Assembly (NCBI GenBank): GCA_964400285.1
Contig: CAYNTK010000018.1
Span: 1 to 17,472, forward strand
Source: FEN-1279 sp964400285
Lineage (GTDB): Bacteria; Bacteroidota; Ignavibacteria; Tepidaquicellales; Tepidaquicellaceae
Reading direction: 5' to 3'
Length of the DNA: 17,472 bases
The position numbers and the translations under genes are program-made. Of the stretch, positions 14,863 to 17,472 are shown in pieces; the first letter of the stretch is position 1; each line of letters starts with the position of its first letter. The notes below the pieces were generated by a model that was not told the origin of the DNA, made no database searches, and worked only from the letters and a program-made list of their open reading frames with translations.

Positions 14863-17316
14863 ATGAAAAAAATAATATTTTTCCTTTTTATATTCATTTC
14901 TTACCTTTCTTATTCGCAAGATTTAATAATAAAAAATAATCCATACAATAATGTTGATAGTTATAATCAAAAGAAAAATGCATTTAACAGAGAAAGATGG
15001 TTTTACGAACAAAGAATGTATCCATATAACTTCATTCCAGAAAATGCATACGATATAGCATACAAGCAAAAAAAGCAGTTGAGTGAAAAAAATGGTTATT
15101 ACTTTGATAGAACCATTAATTGGGTAAATATCGGACCTACGCCAGGTTATTATTTCTCTTACGGTAATATATCTTCGAGAATTACTTCTGTCAAATTTGA
15201 CCCAATAAATCCTGATATTATTTATATTGGAGGTGCATTTGGAGGAATATGGAAATCAACAAACGGAGGTTTGAACTGGGTGCCTAAAACTGATTTTGAG
15301 ATTTCACTATCAACAGGTGCTATTGCTATAGATGCTACTACTAAGATGAGAATTATTTATTACGGAACAGGTGAAGCTACATATAGCGGAGTTTCTTATT
15401 ATGGCAGAGGATTATTGAAATCTACTAACGGCGGTGATAATTGGATAAATATAAGAAATGGGTTACCAACGTCAACATATTTTTCAAGATTAAAAATTAG
15501 ACCAAATTTCAGAAATGAATTACTTGCAGCACTTGGAAACAATGGAATATACAGAAGCACAAACTATGGAGAAAATTGGTTTCAAGTTAGAAGTGGAAGA
15601 TGTGATGATATTCTATTTTCATTAACAGGTGATACTGCTTATGCAATAGGAAGCGGACAAAATATGAGAATGTCAACTGATGGTGGAGCAACTTTTCCTT
15701 TAGAAATTGGAACAGGGTTGACATTTGGAACAAGACATCATTTTGATTTTTGCAAAGCTAATCCAAATATCTTTTACGCTTCAGTTTATTATTCAAGTGG
15801 AACAGTATCGGTATATAAATCAACAGATAAAGGTATGAATTTCACTCAACTTGTTCCGGGTTTTAACTTTTCTGGCAATCAGGCTTGGTATGATTTTCAT
15901 ATGTATGTAAGTCCTTTCAATCCAAATTATGCATACGTTGGAACATTATATGTATTTAGGACAACTGATGGGGGTACAAATTTTCAAAATATTTCCAGTA
16001 GTATAGTTCACGTTGACCAGCATAATATGGATTTTCACCCAAGTGATTCAAATAAAATACTATGTGTTAACGATGGTGGAATTTGGAAATCAGATGACAG
16101 AGGAACAACATGGACGAATTTAAATACTGACCTTACACTAACACAATTTTATAGAATGACATCTGACCCAACAAATCCAAATCACTTACTTGGAGGGACT
16201 CAAGATAATGGAACTCAAAGGACAACAGGGACCTTAAATTGGATAGCTGCTTATGGGGGCGATGGTGGAGAGGTTTGTTTTAGTAATCAAAATTCAAATT
16301 ATATTTTAGGCGAGACTCAAAATAATGGTGTCTTTAGATCAACTAATGGAGGATTATCATTTTCCGGTGCAACTTCCGGACTTACAGGTACTGGAGCATG
16401 GATTGGTCCTATATTATCTCACCCTGATTCACTTGGCATTTTTTATACTGCAAGGCAGCAAGTTTTCAAAACTACAAATAATGCTGCAAGTTGGGAAGCA
16501 ATTTCTTCAGGTACAAGCGGAACAATAAGGGAAATGGCTATAAGTAAATCAAAGCCACAATGTATGTATGCTTCTGTTGGTAGTATTTTGTATCACTCTA
16601 ATGATGGAGGTTATAATTACAAACAAGTGTCTAATGGAATGCCAAACAGAACTATATCAAGTGTTTACGTTCATCCAGATTCACCGCGTGTTGCAATTGT
16701 CACTTTTTCAGGTTTCGGTGCAGGAAAAGTATATAAAACTACAAATGAAGGAGAAAACTGGATAAATATTAGTGGGGACTTACCCGATACACCAATAAAT
16801 GATATATTGATCTATTATCCGGGATATTCAACAAGCATTTATCTTGTCGCAACAGATGTAGGCGTATTTATAACAAATAATTATGGAACTAATTGGACTG
16901 AACTTGCAGAAGGCCTACCAAATACAGTTGCTATGCATCTGGATTATAATTATATGTCGGGAAAAATTAGACTTGGGACACATGGAAGAGGTACTTGGGA
17001 AATTTCTGGAATTATTACTGGCATATCGATTAATAAAAATGAATTCCCTAATAATCATATTCTCTTCCAAAACTATCCTAATCCATTTAATCCAAATACA
17101 AAAATTGAATTTAGAATAAAAGAAAAAGGATTTGTAACTATTAAAGTTTATGATATTTTAGGAAAAGAAGTATCCACAATTGTTAATAAGAGTTTCAATG
17201 CTGGTAATTATAATGTAACATTTTATGGAGACAATTATGCTTCAGGATTATATTTTTATACTTTGTTTGTAAACGGAGTTAAAATTGATTCTAAAAAAAT
17301 GTTATTAGCAAAATAA
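14863..17316 (+). CDS. T9SS-exported Asp-box beta-propeller protein (sortilin/VPS10-like)
   Basis: Large exported protein of 817 residues with signal peptide MKKIIFFLFIFISYLSYSQ (about 1-19). A short region (20-85) precedes the propeller. About twelve Asp-box motifs of the form S-T-D/N-x-G-x-x-W/F lie at about 132, 187, 232, 271, 320, 367, 410, 493, 537, 579, 626 and 671. They give a BNR/sortilin-like propeller, probably two blades sets or one large wheel, as in VPS10-type and plant-photosystem-factor-like proteins and some glycoside hydrolases. Catalytic residues for sialidase or xyloglucanase activity are not evident to me, so a binding role is as likely as an enzymatic one. The sorting domain (about 728-817) opens with ILFQNYPNPFNPNTKIEF and ends KKMLLAK. 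A terminator follows at 17353. Confidence 0.88.
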   Translation: MKKIIFFLFIFISYLSYSQDLIIKNNPYNNVDSYNQKKNAFNRERWFYEQRMYPYNFIPENAYDIAYKQKKQLSEKNGYYFDRTINWVNIGPTPGYYFSYGNISSRITSVKFDPINPDIIYIGGAFGGIWKSTNGGLNWVPKTDFEISLSTGAIAIDATTKMRIIYYGTGEATYSGVSYYGRGLLKSTNGGDNWINIRNGLPTSTYFSRLKIRPNFRNELLAALGNNGIYRSTNYGENWFQVRSGRCDDILFSLTGDTAYAIGSGQNMRMSTDGGATFPLEIGTGLTFGTRHHFDFCKANPNIFYASVYYSSGTVSVYKSTDKGMNFTQLVPGFNFSGNQAWYDFHMYVSPFNPNYAYVGTLYVFRTTDGGTNFQNISSSIVHVDQHNMDFHPSDSNKILCVNDGGIWKSDDRGTTWTNLNTDLTLTQFYRMTSDPTNPNHLLGGTQDNGTQRTTGTLNWIAAYGGDGGEVCFSNQNSNYILGETQNNGVFRSTNGGLSFSGATSGLTGTGAWIGPILSHPDSLGIFYTARQQVFKTTNNAASWEAISSGTSGTIREMAISKSKPQCMYASVGSILYHSNDGGYNYKQVSNGMPNRTISSVYVHPDSPRVAIVTFSGFGAGKVYKTTNEGENWINISGDLPDTPINDILIYYPGYSTSIYLVATDVGVFITNNYGTNWTELAEGLPNTVAMHLDYNYMSGKIRLGTHGRGTWEISGIITGISINKNEFPNNHILFQNYPNPFNPNTKIEFRIKEKGFVTIKVYDILGKEVSTIVNKSFNAGNYNVTFYGDNYASGLYFYTLFVNGVKIDSKKMLLAK

Positions 17317-17352
17317 ACGAGAAAAGTTTTAATTTATAAATTCTAATCTATA

Positions 17353-17388
17353 ACTGCAAAAGTCATCGATACTTTTGCAGTTTTTTTT
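17353..17388 (+). terminator. rho-independent terminator after the propeller gene
   Basis: A perfect 11-bp stem, ACTGCAAAAGT (17353-17363) and ACTTTTGCAGT (17371-17381), with loop CATCGAT and seven further T residues (17382-17388). It begins 36 bases past the stop codon. Confidence 0.92.
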
Positions 17389-17425
17389 CTGCAAATATTT
17401 AGATTAAATACTCTCTCATTTATAT

Positions 17426-17449
17426 TAGCGTTCAAAAAAGTGTGTAAAT
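17426..17449. repeat. right copy of the terminal-inverted-repeat-like sequence
   Basis: TAGCGTTC (17426-17433), five A residues, then AGTGTGTAAAT (17439-17449). It is the inverted counterpart of 28-51, with identical spacing. If it is an insertion-sequence end, the element's body lies to the right, beyond the window; the last 23 bases (17450-17472) would be its first internal bases. Confidence 0.5.
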
Positions 17450-17472
17450 AGAATAGCCTATAAAAAAAGAGT

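Noticed and set aside
1..17472. CRISPR array, rRNA or tRNA genes
   Set aside because: No regularly spaced repeats and no conserved RNA-gene sequences were seen on either strand.

Overview
The window looks like chromosomal DNA from an AT-rich member of the Bacteroidota/Chlorobiota/Ignavibacteriota superphylum. Three large secreted proteins end in the "QNYPNPFNP" C-terminal sorting domain of the type IX secretion system. That exact wording is typical of Ignavibacteria and Kapabacteria-like lineages. A DUF5686-type outer-membrane protein is present, and most start codons have an A/T-only leader with no clear Shine-Dalgarno sequence. Genus cannot be told from the sequence alone.

Layout, left to right. 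Bases 1-51 carry a short sequence that recurs, inverted, at the extreme right end (17426-17449); these look like two ends of an insertion sequence flanking the window. Bases 142-3640 are a housekeeping run on the + strand: ribosomal protein L25 (rplY), peptidyl-tRNA hydrolase (pth, TTG start) and a membrane-bound pyrophosphatase with the K+-independent proton-pump signature. A perfect 11-bp terminator hairpin and a decayed second copy close this run. Bases 3656-5199 are a degenerate patch. It holds palindromes, an mrr-type restriction endonuclease pseudogene (5' end missing, one frameshift), another long imperfect hairpin, an orphan sigma70-like promoter with an overlapping operator-like palindrome, and about 400 bases in which I see no gene.

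Bases 5200-5706 (-) encode a small exported protein with two internal repeats. Bases 5863-8895 (+) hold rsmG (16S rRNA G527 methyltransferase) directly abutting the DUF5686/carboxypeptidase-regulatory-like outer-membrane protein. Converging on it (8911-11520, -) is a hybrid sensor kinase with an extracytoplasmic CHASE4-like domain, PAS, HisKA, HATPase and receiver. Bases 11730-13494 hold two tandem paralogous T9SS cargo proteins with Cys/His motifs near the mature N terminus. Bases 13507-14709 (-) encode an unusual stand-alone SpoT-like HD-domain protein with an inserted segment. Bases 14863-17316 encode a large Asp-box beta-propeller exported by T9SS, followed by a strong terminator.

Functionally the window mixes translation and energy housekeeping genes with surface biology (three T9SS cargos, one outer-membrane protein, one membrane sensor). 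I found no CRISPR array, tRNA, rRNA, or convincing new multi-gene system. The most thought-provoking items are the IS-like window ends, the degenerate mrr patch with its orphan promoter/operator, the HD-domain protein with a Cys-containing insertion, and the leader hairpin plus tiny upstream ORF before the sensor kinase.
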